From Methanocorpusculum sp. (GTDB lineage: Archaea; Halobacteriota; Methanomicrobia; Methanomicrobiales; Methanocorpusculaceae): a stretch of 26,906 nt of DNA. The DNA is taken from positions 1 to 26,906 of the forward strand of contig DALTWQ010000005.1 in assembly GCA_029987025.1 (NCBI GenBank), given 5' to 3'. A program made the translations under genes and the position numbers. The notes under the pieces were generated by a model. The model was not told the DNA's origin. It searched no databases and worked only from the letters and a program-made list of their open reading frames with translations. Positions 14,299 through 22,946 of this stretch are shown piece after piece (within the stretch, counting starts at the first letter, position 1; each line of letters starts with the position of its first letter).

Positions 14299-15899
14299 TG
14301 GCTCTGGGTGGAGAAAGCATAGCACTCACAATCGTATTAATAGTAGTCTATTTCATCATCCTCTTAGCGATAGGTGCCTGGGCATCGAAGAAAATCAAAA
14401 GCTCTGAAGACTATATGTTAGCAGGCCGCGGCCTCGGTTTCTGGCTCTTTACCCTCTTAATCGTATGTTCAATCTGCAGCGGAATGACGCTGATTGGAAC
14501 AAGCGAATTCGGATTCAAAAGCGGATGGCCGGGAATCTGGGAACAGATTTTCGTTCCGCTTGCAGCATCATTCTGTATCATCTTCTTCGGAACAAAACTC
14601 AACAGAATCGGAAAAATACTCGGCTGCATGACCATCGCCGACTACTTCGCACAGCGCTATGAAGACAACAAAGGCCTTCGCGTCATGTCCGCGGTCGCAA
14701 GTATCGCCGTCTCAATGATTTACCTGGTAGGTCAGTACACAGCAATCAGCATTGTTCTGATGTGGGCTTTCGGCCTCGAACACTGGGTCTCCTTACTTAT
14801 AGCAGGCGTAATCATTACCGCATACACCGTAGTCGGAGGACTGTACGCAGTCTCTTGGACCGGACTTGTCCAGGGATTAATCCTCATCTTCGGCGTCTTC
14901 CTGGTAGCCCCTTTCATCATCCTCAAAGCAGGCGGTCTTGAAACAATAAACACAGTTCTTTCATCAATAGACCCGCAGCTTGTCCTTCCGGCATTTACCA
15001 CAAACTACGCGGCATACGCATACTGTACGCCTGAATACCTGGTCTCGTTCGGCATCCTGCTGATGGTAGGTCTTGCCTGCGCACCGCACGTCATATCCAA
15101 CGTATTCGCCGCAAAAAAACTCTCATACTTACGCTGGTCACCGCTTGTAGCGTTTCTTATCTACGTCGTTGTCATGTTCCTTGTCAAAATCAGCGGATTC
15201 GGCGTCAGAGCAATGGCAGAAACCGGCACATTCGACGCAGCAACAACAACACTCATAATGGAAAATCCAAAGTTCTCGCTTCTCTACGGAATCGAGGCGG
15301 CAAGTCCTTCGATATTCATCACAGCCCTGTTTGCCGTCATTGTGCTCTCGGCTGTAATGTCCACCACGGACAGACTGATGCTTACCGTAGGTACCGAGTT
15401 TTCGTGGAACATCTTCAAGACCATGTTAAAACCCAAGGCATCCGAAAAGAAAGTCATCAGAGTCAGTCAGATCTGCGTCTTTGCAGCAGCTGCAATCTCG
15501 CTGGTACTTGCAATCAACCCGCCGGAGATGCTTGCATTCCTTATCTGGATGGGGATCGCCTTAATGCTGTGCGCATTCGCAGTCCCGCTTATTGCAGGAC
15601 TCTACTGGAGACGGGCAACCGCAAAAGGTGCAATTGCATCCATGATTGTGGGTCTTGCAACAGCGTTCGGCCTTGGAATCTACGTCAATTTCTTCGGCGG
15701 AATCCTTCCGATGCACTTCTCCATCTACGCTCTGGCAGCAGCAGCAGCAGCAATGATTATAGTAAGTCTCTGCACAAAGAAAAACTCCGACTCAGCTCTC
15801 GATAAAACCTACACAGGATTCTATATGATTCCTAAGGAACTGAAAGCAAAGAAAGAAAAAAAGAGCACAGCAGAAGATAAAACTGCTGAGACTCACTAA
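14298..15899 (+). CDS. sodium:solute symporter (SSS family)
   Basis: A 533-residue permease with about 13 membrane spans. It has SSS-family features: an N-terminal span followed by ASKKIKSSEDYMLAGRGL near residues 29-46, a GMTLIGTSEFGFKSGWPGIWE segment, and an inner span with ATTDRLMLT-like residues (MSTTDRLMLTVGTEF). The C-terminus is a charged Lys/Glu-rich tail. It uses the sodium gradient to take up an organic solute; the substrate could be an amino acid, a carboxylate or a nucleoside. It is translationally coupled to the small accessory gene (TAATG) and divergent from the purine nucleoside pair, which makes a purine-related substrate one possibility only. It ends 20 bases from the convergent TatD-like gene at a T-run (15909-15914). 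Confidence 0.88.
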   Translation: MALGGESIALTIVLIVVYFIILLAIGAWASKKIKSSEDYMLAGRGLGFWLFTLLIVCSICSGMTLIGTSEFGFKSGWPGIWEQIFVPLAASFCIIFFGTKLNRIGKILGCMTIADYFAQRYEDNKGLRVMSAVASIAVSMIYLVGQYTAISIVLMWAFGLEHWVSLLIAGVIITAYTVVGGLYAVSWTGLVQGLILIFGVFLVAPFIILKAGGLETINTVLSSIDPQLVLPAFTTNYAAYAYCTPEYLVSFGILLMVGLACAPHVISNVFAAKKLSYLRWSPLVAFLIYVVVMFLVKISGFGVRAMAETGTFDAATTTLIMENPKFSLLYGIEAASPSIFITALFAVIVLSAVMSTTDRLMLTVGTEFSWNIFKTMLKPKASEKKVIRVSQICVFAAAAISLVLAINPPEMLAFLIWMGIALMLCAFAVPLIAGLYWRRATAKGAIASMIVGLATAFGLGIYVNFFGGILPMHFSIYALAAAAAAMIIVSLCTKKNSDSALDKTYTGFYMIPKELKAKKEKKSTAEDKTAETH

Positions 15900-15918
15900 T
15901 ATTTATTCTTTTTTAGAA

Positions 15919-16752
15919 TTAGAGTCTGAACTCAACCCCGTACACGTTCTCCGGCACTTCCGAATGAACACGCCACATATCATCTTCAGTCACAGCACCG
16001 CTTTGAAGCATTCTCTGCATCGTCCGCGGAACAGAACGCGGACCGTTTACTGCACCTGGGCGTGAGTTATCATCCATAAAGTCACTCTCAAGCGTAAACT
16101 CGCGTTTTTCTGCAAACCAGTCTGCAATAAACGGCTCGCGGGACGTAACCGACGGATGAAGCGGGGTTTCACATGTCGCAAAATGCTTGATAACCTTCTT
16201 CGGAGAAAGACCGGCACGAACAGCCATCTCTACAACATCCGCACAGCTGCCCGACTCTGCGTGAATCTGCAGCGCACAGGAAAACTCAGCCGCACACTCT
16301 AAACCATGGAGCAAAACACGGTTCGACAAATCCCATATATTCTGCTCAACCGGATAATGAGGCCTGCCTGACTTAAGGCCGATTGCTTTTCCTTCAGCAA
16401 CGTACTCTGCTGCGACATCAAGTCCGCCTTTCATCAATTCTTCTGCTTCAGCAGGCGTCATCCTGAGAAGCAGCCTTCCAATCTCAGCCGGATGAACTCC
16501 GCAGATAACATAACACTGACAGCCTAACTCACTAACCGCAGCCGCGTCTTCAAGCGTCTCATCAAAAACCGCACGGAAATCGTCCGGCGACGAAGGCACA
16601 ACACCGCACGACCAGGACGGAAGAGAAACGAGAATGATATGCGTACCGCCGGAACGCATGAATTCCTTAACTATCTCAGGACCCCTGCCGGTTCTTCTGC
16701 AGAGATGAAAATGGTCATCTAAAATAGGAAACGACGGGGTGCCTGCTGTCAT
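15919..16752 (-). CDS. TatD-family metal-dependent hydrolase
   Basis: A 277-residue protein of the amidohydrolase/TatD-like superfamily. Metal-site motifs are DDHFHLCRRTGRG at the N-terminus (HxH), CGVHPAE near residue 93-99, GLKSGRPHYP, QIHAESG near 162-168, KHFATCETP and the late ESDFMDDN. The family includes nucleases and other hydrolases, so activity is not assignable from sequence. It is the last gene of the marker 9 operon, overlapping DUF447 by 4 bases (ATGA), which ties its role to that pathway more than to DNA metabolism. Confidence 0.8.
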   Translation of the reverse strand: MTAGTPSFPILDDHFHLCRRTGRGPEIVKEFMRSGGTHIILVSLPSWSCGVVPSSPDDFRAVFDETLEDAAAVSELGCQCYVICGVHPAEIGRLLLRMTPAEAEELMKGGLDVAAEYVAEGKAIGLKSGRPHYPVEQNIWDLSNRVLLHGLECAAEFSCALQIHAESGSCADVVEMAVRAGLSPKKVIKHFATCETPLHPSVTSREPFIADWFAEKREFTLESDFMDDNSRPGAVNGPRSVPRTMQRMLQSGAVTEDDMWRVHSEVPENVYGVEFRL

Positions 16753-17315
16753 TTGTTCTCAAGTCCGCAGACCGATGAAATCAGAGCCGCCGCCTCAATC
16801 TCGCGTCTTCCGCCGCATTTTCTGACCAGGTCAAGGTCATATCTGATTCTTTCGAGAAGAACCGCATCATGATGTGCCGCATAGCGGGTTGCATGAACCG
16901 TTGCATCAAGAACCGCATCGAAACCGCGATTCACTCTTCGGACCTGCGGATGTAAAATAACCTCGTCGCCTGCGGGCGTTAAATCAACCATATACGTCTG
17001 TTCGGTCTCATGCACAACAGAGGCCCTGTAGATGATATACGCATCCGCCGCTTTAAGCCGCTGATACGCGCCTGCCGGTACCAGTTCGTCCGGCTCTGCA
17101 TCAGAGAATGCATACTTCGGATACAGATACACATCGGAGACGAAGTTCGCAGACACCCAGCCGTATCTTCTGATGTTTTCCTCGGTCTTTGAACCCTTAA
17201 AAAGAATCATCTTCGGGCACTGCCCTTCGCGAAGAATTATACCTATGGGTGCCGCGTTGTCCTTTGTGACCGCGATAACCTCGGTAATTCCTTCAGTTAC
17301 GAGTCCCAATTCCAT
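16749..17315 (-). CDS. DUF447 family protein, likely flavoprotein
   Basis: A 188-residue protein of the DUF447 family, whose solved members have an FMN-binding split-barrel-like fold. The N-terminus reads MELGLVTEGITEVIAVTKDNAAPIG, with the conserved EVI and NAAPIG segment. I start it at ATG 17315, which overlaps the end of the CitG-like gene by 19 bases. A GGAGGG lies directly before that ATG, unusually close, so TTG 17309 would have better spacing and is an alternative. Upstream extension would run through the CitG tail in another frame and is unlikely. From memory, DUF447 genes also sit in tetrahydromethanopterin-linked C1 gene clusters of methylotrophic bacteria, suggesting a role in cofactor synthesis. 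Confidence 0.8.
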   Translation of the reverse strand: MELGLVTEGITEVIAVTKDNAAPIGIILREGQCPKMILFKGSKTEENIRRYGWVSANFVSDVYLYPKYAFSDAEPDELVPAGAYQRLKAADAYIIYRASVVHETEQTYMVDLTPAGDEVILHPQVRRVNRGFDAVLDATVHATRYAAHHDAVLLERIRYDLDLVRKCGGRREIEAAALISSVCGLENK

Positions 17316-18316
17316 CCCTCCAGAAGCGCGACAAAGACACCTGCAATACAGATATCTGCAAGAGAACCCGGATTGATACCTTCCGTAAGACACCAGGCAT
17401 CCAGAATTTCGGCGGAAAGTTCGTCACCGTCAATTCTGCTGATACGATTCTTCAGTTCAGAGGCTGCTGCGGCTCCGAGTTTGGTAACAAGCGATGCTTT
17501 CGGGTGTGCTGCAATCTTTTCCTTCAGAAGTGCGGTAAGATGTGCAGCACCTTCAGATTTTTTCAGATTCTCAGCAAACTTTTTCGTCTGCTCAAGACCG
17601 TCTCTGCATCTACGGTAGATTTCGTCTGCATAGCTTCGAAGCTCTTCAGCCGCTGCCGCCCCCAGCTTTTTGATGACAAACGTATCCGGGTATGATGCAA
17701 GCATCTCCAGGAATACGGTTGGAATTTCAGATGCACCACCTGCTGCCTTGAGACCGTCAGCGAACTTTCTGGTGAGCTCAAACCCGTTAATCCATTCGCG
17801 GCAGACCATATCATTCGGCGCAGAAAACGCCATCACATCATACATCGTCTTGCCTTCTGCCCGCAGTTTATCAAGTGTTGCCGGGTCATTGATATCCATG
17901 TCCGAGGTCTTATTCACCCGTACTGAAGTAAGCCCGAACGCCTGATAGAACATAACCGCATCCTCGACTGTGGTCCCCTTAACACAGACCTTCGCCCCTT
18001 CAATACCGCGTCCTTTTAAGAGCGGCAGAAGAAGAATGAATGCACCGAAATGCGTGTTTCCGCCCGAGTGGTTGTTTGTCCGAAGAACAGCATCGTACAT
18101 TGCCTGTCCAAGGGGCAACTCATCAATCTGCTCAAAAACCGGTCTGGCACGCGTTGCAGAGCAGAGGAAATGCTCAAGACGGGTGTCTGCGTAATCATGT
18201 TCGCGGTCAACATTTCCCGGCTTATTTTTCGCACACACCTCAAGAAGCATGGCAAACGAGGCAAGTTCTGCCGCTTCATCCGCGGAAATGGACGATGTCG
18301 TATTATTCACCTTCAA
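17297..18316 (-). CDS. CitG-like protein (triphosphoribosyl-dephospho-CoA synthase family)
   Basis: A 339-residue protein of the CitG/MdcB superfamily. Characterised members move the ribosyl triphosphate of ATP onto 3'-dephospho-CoA with an alpha linkage. Family motifs are CAKNKPGNVDREHD (28-41), NNHSGGNTHFGAFILLLPL (81-99) and a C-terminal INPGSLADICIAGVFVALLEG (314-334). Methanogens do not need the citrate/malonate lyase prosthetic group, so the substrate is probably different. Residues 178-229 and 240-291 are an internal tandem duplication, described in the findings. The listed start is TTG; GTG 18310 is an alternative. It overlaps both neighbours (marker 9 upstream, DUF447 downstream), so it is translationally coupled in one operon. 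Confidence 0.82.
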   Translation of the reverse strand: MKVNNTTSSISADEAAELASFAMLLEVCAKNKPGNVDREHDYADTRLEHFLCSATRARPVFEQIDELPLGQAMYDAVLRTNNHSGGNTHFGAFILLLPLLKGRGIEGAKVCVKGTTVEDAVMFYQAFGLTSVRVNKTSDMDINDPATLDKLRAEGKTMYDVMAFSAPNDMVCREWINGFELTRKFADGLKAAGGASEIPTVFLEMLASYPDTFVIKKLGAAAAEELRSYADEIYRRCRDGLEQTKKFAENLKKSEGAAHLTALLKEKIAAHPKASLVTKLGAAAASELKNRISRIDGDELSAEILDAWCLTEGINPGSLADICIAGVFVALLEGWNWDS

Positions 18317-19406
18317 AGATGCGTTTTATAATCCGCTTTGAAAGTTCGCGTTTGAGTTTCATGTACTCAGGCTTTTCAAGCCCGATGCCCATTAAGGTCA
18401 TGTCGCGGAACATACAAGGAGACGACGATTTGCAGCAGTAGGCAAGACTTCCGAAACAGGTACTGTCTCCCTGGGCTAAAGGCGTTCCTGCAACTGCTTC
18501 ATTTTTGAGCGCCATGTACTCTTCGTGACCGATGCCGACAACTCTAAGTGTGGGAATTAACGCACAGCTTTTCATCGGCATACAGCAGAAGGTAAGCGCA
18601 CGTAAGTCGCCGCCGCGGCAGAGCTGTTTTGGTGCGTTGTACCATCCGACCTCTTCAGCAGAACTTTCGATATATTCAGATAAATATTTGAGAAGAGCGG
18701 GACTTGCGCCGCGGGCAAGGGATACAACGTCTGCACCGTGCGAGAAGTAGTCCATCATAACCTCTTCGGAGGTAACGCCATTGTTTGCGATTAAAATCAG
18801 CGGGCAGGAGTTGCGTATTTTCCGCACCATCGAATGTCCGAAGTCCATTAAATCAACATGCAGAATATCTGCGCCCGAAAGCCAGAGACCGCGGGAAAGT
18901 TCTGAATCATTTACGATACCTGCACGGAACTTTACCGAAACGGTGTATCCTGCTTTGTGCAGAGCAGATACGATGCCGCAGAGTTTTTCCGGGTCGGACA
19001 AAAGCGCTTCGCCTGCACCGGCGTCAGTCATGGGTTTCTGCCGGCAGTGTGCATCGATTTCATAGATTACATCTTTTCCTAAAACCTCTGCCGCCTTAAG
19101 ATAGGATTCTGCTGAAGTGCCGCGCAGATTTACGCCGAGGACGAGGTCCTTGCCGCGCAGAGAATCAAGCTGGGTTTTGATGTCGGAAAGTGAGGCTGAA
19201 AATTCCTTTCTTCCGCACTTTTCCATCTCTTTTGAGGCGGCGGTTGTGTCTTCATCAATCGAAAATCCGCCTAAAAATGCTCCGCCGCAAAATTCAGCCC
19301 GTTCTCTGACGTATTCAGCATCGGTAATTCCTGCCATCGATGCAAGAAAAACCGGACATTTTACATCGACTCCGTTAATGGTTAGGTATCTGCTATTTCC
19401 TGCCAT
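18303..19406 (-). CDS. methanogenesis marker 9 domain protein (Dus-like TIM barrel)
   Basis: A 367-residue protein found essentially only in methanogens. The N-terminal two thirds resembles a dihydrouridine synthase-type flavin TIM barrel, with VFLASMAGITDAEYV at the start, IYEIDAHCRQKPMTDAGAG near residues 115-133, TVSVKFRAGI (about 154-163), ADILHVDLMD and LIANNGVTSEE, ending with GADVVSLARGAS. The C-terminal part is the Cys-rich marker 9 domain (CRGG, FCCMPMKSC, TCFGSLAYCCKSSSPC), which could bind an iron-sulfur cluster or zinc. Function is unknown; a redox step in cofactor synthesis or RNA modification is possible. It heads a four-gene overlapping operon with CitG-like, DUF447 and TatD-like genes. 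Confidence 0.88.
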   Translation of the reverse strand: MAGNSRYLTINGVDVKCPVFLASMAGITDAEYVRERAEFCGGAFLGGFSIDEDTTAASKEMEKCGRKEFSASLSDIKTQLDSLRGKDLVLGVNLRGTSAESYLKAAEVLGKDVIYEIDAHCRQKPMTDAGAGEALLSDPEKLCGIVSALHKAGYTVSVKFRAGIVNDSELSRGLWLSGADILHVDLMDFGHSMVRKIRNSCPLILIANNGVTSEEVMMDYFSHGADVVSLARGASPALLKYLSEYIESSAEEVGWYNAPKQLCRGGDLRALTFCCMPMKSCALIPTLRVVGIGHEEYMALKNEAVAGTPLAQGDSTCFGSLAYCCKSSSPCMFRDMTLMGIGLEKPEYMKLKRELSKRIIKRIFEGE

Positions 19407-19414
19407 TTGTTTGG

Positions 19415-19440
19415 TATATATACGCTTGGTCTGATATTAT
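19415..19440. promoter_or_regulatory. divergent promoter region of marker 9 and CofE-like genes
   Basis: The 94-base gap holds TATATATA (19415-19422) and ATATTAT (19434-19440), both TATA candidates for the minus-strand gene at 19406; the second gives the more normal spacing. For the plus strand CTTAAAAG (about 19457-19464) is the better TATA candidate and would start the message near 19486. Confidence 0.35.
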
Positions 19441-19500
19441 TTCTTTCTTGAAAAACCTTAAAAGCAATAATGTACTATGAATATAGGAGACTTTTACCAA

Positions 19501-20694
19501 ATGGAAAGAATGGTTGGTACCGTTGTTCGCGGCATCAGAACTCCTATTATCCGGAGCGGCGATGACTTAGCGAAGATTGCAGCAGATTCAGTTCTTCTTG
19601 CTGCAGAATCTGAAGGTTTTTCACTTCATGATCGTGATATTGTTGCAGTCACTGAATCTGTGGTTGCACGCGCCCAGAATAACTACGTATCCGTAGAAGA
19701 TATTGCAGCCGATGTGAAAGCAAAGCTGAAAGGTGAAACGATTGGTGTAATTTTCCCGATTCTTTCAAGAAACAGATTTGCAATGTGTTTAAAGGGAATT
19801 GCAATGGGTGCAAAAAAAGTTGTTCTCATGCTTTCCTATCCGTCTGATGAGGTCGGAAACCATCTGCTGTCCTGGGACGCACTTGATGAAAAAGGAATTG
19901 ACCCGTATAAGGATGTCTTAACGCTTGCAAAGTTCAGAGAACTTTTCGGCAAAGTTGTTCACCCGTTTACCGGCGTTGACTACGTTGAATACTACTCGGA
20001 GATTATCCGCGAAGCAGGAGCAGAAGTTGAGGTTATTTTTGCAAACGACTGCCGTGCAATTCTGCCGTACACAAAGCGTGTGTTAACCTGTGATATCCAC
20101 ACCCGCGAGCGTTCAAAGCGCCTGTTAAAAGCAGCAGGAGCAGAGATTGTTCTCGGAATGGACGATATTATGACCGCTCCTGTTAACGGCAGCGGATACA
20201 ATGAGATGTACGGCCTGTTAGGTTCCAACAAGGCATCTGAAGATAAGCTGAAACTGTTCCCGCGCAACAGTCAGGTGTTCGTTGACTCACTGCAGAAGGA
20301 ACTTATTTCCCGTTCCGGCAAAAATGTCGAAGTCATGGTTTACGGAGACGGTGCATTCAAAGACCCAATGGGAAAAATCTGGGAACTTGCAGATCCGGTT
20401 GTTTCTCCGGCATATACTGCAGGTCTTTCCGGCCAACCGAACGAGTTAAAGATGAAATACCTTGCAGACAACGACTTTGCAGATCTTTCCGGAGATGCAC
20501 TCAAGACTGCTATCAAGGATTCTATCCGTTCAAAGAAGTCTGACCTGAAAGGTTCAATGGCATCTGAAGGTACCACCCCGAGACGCCTGACTGATTTAAT
20601 CGGTTCTCTCTGCGACCTGACCTCCGGAAGCGGCGACAAAGGAACCCCGGTTATCCTTATCCAAGGATACTTCGACAACTACATCTCCGAATAA
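19501..20694 (+). CDS. long CofE-family protein (F420-0:glutamate ligase-like)
   Basis: A 397-residue member of the F420_ligase (CofE) family. CofE itself adds glutamates to coenzyme F420-0 using GTP and is about 250 residues, so this is a longer paralogue-type protein of uncertain substrate. Family features are GTVVRGIRTPIIRSGDDL at the N-terminus, DRDIVAVTESVVARAQNNYVS, GVIFPILSRNRFAMCLKGIA, IFANDCRAILPYTKRVLTCDIHTRERSKR and VYGDGAFKDPMGKIWELADP. The C-terminal third (SGQPNELKMKY onward) has no counterpart in classical CofE. I choose ATG 19501 because GGAG at 19486-19489 lies 11 bases before it; ATG 19477 lies upstream of that site. It is divergent from the marker 9 operon and monocistronic. 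Confidence 0.82.
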   Translation: MERMVGTVVRGIRTPIIRSGDDLAKIAADSVLLAAESEGFSLHDRDIVAVTESVVARAQNNYVSVEDIAADVKAKLKGETIGVIFPILSRNRFAMCLKGIAMGAKKVVLMLSYPSDEVGNHLLSWDALDEKGIDPYKDVLTLAKFRELFGKVVHPFTGVDYVEYYSEIIREAGAEVEVIFANDCRAILPYTKRVLTCDIHTRERSKRLLKAAGAEIVLGMDDIMTAPVNGSGYNEMYGLLGSNKASEDKLKLFPRNSQVFVDSLQKELISRSGKNVEVMVYGDGAFKDPMGKIWELADPVVSPAYTAGLSGQPNELKMKYLADNDFADLSGDALKTAIKDSIRSKKSDLKGSMASEGTTPRRLTDLIGSLCDLTSGSGDKGTPVILIQGYFDNYISE

Positions 20695-20819
20695 ACCCCA
20701 AACAAACTATTTTTCTCAAATTTTCTTTATTGAGCTGACGCTTTTGTTTTTGCAGTAGACACAGCAGACACTGCACAATAAACACTTTCAGACAGTCTGC
20801 AATATATTGAGGGGGCCTG

Positions 20820-22031
20820 TTACAGCAGAAGTCCCATAACAACGAGAAGAGCAGTAGCACCAATCAAATCAATAGAACTCGTAACAACCGGCACCCCGAA
20901 GTTGTCCGGGTCAAGACCGATTCTATACGTAGCAGCAGCGGTATAGTATCCTAAAAGATTCATCACGGTAACAACTATGAATCCAGCTGCAAGAGACAGC
21001 AGCAGCATCGGAACAAGACCAGGCGTTGAAATCCCGAGCATAAGCGCCGCAAAATGGGATAAAAGACCCATCAGCGGCAGAATAACTAGTGCATATACAT
21101 AGTTTTCAAGGAAATGACTCCAGACACGCTTCTGCGGCAGAATCTTTGCATCAATTAAACCCATGTGCATCTCGGTTCCGATTCTGGATGTGAGAATTCC
21201 GCCGACAGAGCCACAGCCGTTCATAAAAGGCGACATCAGAATCAGAACCGCGGCTGCTGCAATCAGAGACTCCAACTGATTCGTGTAGAGCACACCGGCA
21301 ACAATACCTAAAAGCGACAGCGGAAGAAGAAGCGGCAGACCTTCTTTTAAGATATCTTTCATCAGCACCGTTCCACGAAGAAGAGCGATAACTGCCCAGA
21401 CAACAAGTCCGAGGACAATAATTCCAAGAATCCACATCCACACAGGCGGGAGCTGCATGATAAGAAGAGCCGCTACAACAAGACAGGGAAGCGTCACAAT
21501 ATCTCCAATTGTTGTCACTGCAGGAGCGCCGACCATGTCCAAATCATGATTTCTCTTGTAGCAGAAAAGACTCACCAGAACGCCCACAACGGTAACAACC
21601 AGACCTGCAACAGTACCTGAAACAACCGAGATGACAATCATCTCGAAGAAACCGATTACCTCAACACCAGTAATAAGACAGATTACTTTGCCGAATACAG
21701 CCAAGGCTACTGAGATTATAATTGTCAGAATCAGCGATGAACGCAGGTTGTCACCCAGTTCAGTGCTGCGGGCAAGACTTGTTTCAAATGTACCCAGATG
21801 CATCGCTGAGGATAAGCGCGAGGTAAGAATTCCGGCTATAGCTCCGCGCATATTAATCGAAGGCGTTACCAGCACCATAAGGCCGGGGATTAAGAGCAGA
21901 ACCTCGTTGACTGAACCTAAATAGATACCTGCAATAAAAGATAATCCGACGCTGACCAAGAGTGTTACAAAGCCGGTGAGAAAATCAGGATGCCGGTCGC
22001 TGAAGTGTTCGAATACTACTGGCAATGTCAT
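20820..22031 (-). CDS. MgtE-type divalent cation transporter (two-domain, SLC41-like)
   Basis: A 403-residue membrane protein made of two MgtE/SLC41 membrane domains in tandem, without the cytoplasmic N and CBS domains of bacterial MgtE. The halves align by their motifs: TPSINMRGAIAGILTSRLSS (56-75) with SPFMNGCGSVGGILTSRIGT (267-286), and DLDMVGAPAVTTIGD (163-177) with LDPDNFGVPVVTSSID (373-388). The acidic residues in the second pair correspond to the ion-path Asp of MgtE. It likely transports magnesium or another divalent cation. GAGGTGA lies 6-8 bases before ATG 22031 and a TATA-like AATAAATAAG precedes it. The 125 bases between it and the convergent CofE-like gene hold only T-rich stretches. 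Confidence 0.87.
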   Translation of the reverse strand: MTLPVVFEHFSDRHPDFLTGFVTLLVSVGLSFIAGIYLGSVNEVLLLIPGLMVLVTPSINMRGAIAGILTSRLSSAMHLGTFETSLARSTELGDNLRSSLILTIIISVALAVFGKVICLITGVEVIGFFEMIVISVVSGTVAGLVVTVVGVLVSLFCYKRNHDLDMVGAPAVTTIGDIVTLPCLVVAALLIMQLPPVWMWILGIIVLGLVVWAVIALLRGTVLMKDILKEGLPLLLPLSLLGIVAGVLYTNQLESLIAAAAVLILMSPFMNGCGSVGGILTSRIGTEMHMGLIDAKILPQKRVWSHFLENYVYALVILPLMGLLSHFAALMLGISTPGLVPMLLLSLAAGFIVVTVMNLLGYYTAAATYRIGLDPDNFGVPVVTSSIDLIGATALLVVMGLLL

Positions 22032-22109
22032 CCGAATTCACCTCTTCATCCTGGCACATAACTCTTATTTATTGACTTTTATCCCGTATAAATGAGACGG
22101 AGGATATAG

Positions 22110-22892
22110 TTATTCAAACTGCTTCCACAAGGGATTTACCGTGCGTCTGCCGGACGGATACATTATCGAGTGCTCAATAGCTGCGGTCACAAACTCTTTT
22201 GCGGCTGAAACCGCGGTTTTCGGTTCCATTCCTTTTGCAATATATGAAGCAATCGCTGATGATAGACAGCAGCCGGTACCATGAATATCTGAGAAAGGCA
22301 GGCGGCGTCCCGCAATACACTCTGTTCCATCAGAGCTGATAAGGTAATCTGCGCCGTTCCATTCCTTGATATGACCGCCTTTGATTAACACATATTCTGC
22401 ACCCTGCGAAAGGAACCACTTGCCTGCTTCTTCAGCAGATGCCTTATCTGTTATGGTAATTCCTGATAAATATTCAGCTTCAGGAATATTGGGAGTTGCA
22501 ACAAGCGCTAACGGCAGCAGTTCTCTGCAGAGTGCTTTTTCTCCATCGGCATCGAGAAGGATACTTCCTGATGTTGAAACAATAACAGGGTCAACAATCA
22601 GTTTTGCATCGCCCGGAAGGGCTGATGCAACTGCGTGTACTGTTTCTGCAGTATTGAGCATGCCTGTTTTCCAGCATGATATGGGAAACTCCTCAAGGAG
22701 TGCTGCTATCTGCTCTTTGATAAATGAGGCATCCACCTTTGCCGAGGCAGATACCTTCATCCCGTTTTGCGCAGTAAGGGCTGCAGCTACGCTCATACCC
22801 CAGATGCCGCAGGCGTTCATCGTCTTAAGATCAGTCTGCAGTCCGGCCCCTGCTGATGAATCAGAGCCAGCTATAGACACTGCATAGTTCAT
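22110..22892 (-). CDS. thiD: hydroxymethylpyrimidine/phosphomethylpyrimidine kinase
   Basis: A 260-residue ribokinase-superfamily enzyme that phosphorylates HMP and then HMP-P in thiamine pyrophosphate synthesis. Motifs are SIAGSDSSAGAGLQTDLKT (6-24), VDPVIVSTSG (100-109, normally with Ser), TPNIPEAEYL (133-142), LIKGGH (169-174) and DIHGTGCCLSSAIA (202-215) with the GTGC anion hole. Length equals the kinase alone; the ThiN domain often fused in archaea is absent, so the thiamine-phosphate synthase must be elsewhere. It is a single gene between the transporter and the zinc-module gene, with its own TATA-like upstream sequence and no clear ribosome site. Confidence 0.93.
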   Translation of the reverse strand: MNYAVSIAGSDSSAGAGLQTDLKTMNACGIWGMSVAAALTAQNGMKVSASAKVDASFIKEQIAALLEEFPISCWKTGMLNTAETVHAVASALPGDAKLIVDPVIVSTSGSILLDADGEKALCRELLPLALVATPNIPEAEYLSGITITDKASAEEAGKWFLSQGAEYVLIKGGHIKEWNGADYLISSDGTECIAGRRLPFSDIHGTGCCLSSAIASYIAKGMEPKTAVSAAKEFVTAAIEHSIMYPSGRRTVNPLWKQFE

Positions 22893-22946
22893 GGAGATAG
22901 TTATATGTGCTTATGCGGTATAGGGATTTTGATAGAGACTGTAAAT

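Noticed and set aside
17316..17393. Extension of the DUF447 gene to 17393
   Set aside because: The added residues are Cys/Arg/Tyr-rich and come from the other frame of the CitG-like tail; the conserved family start is MELGLVTEG.
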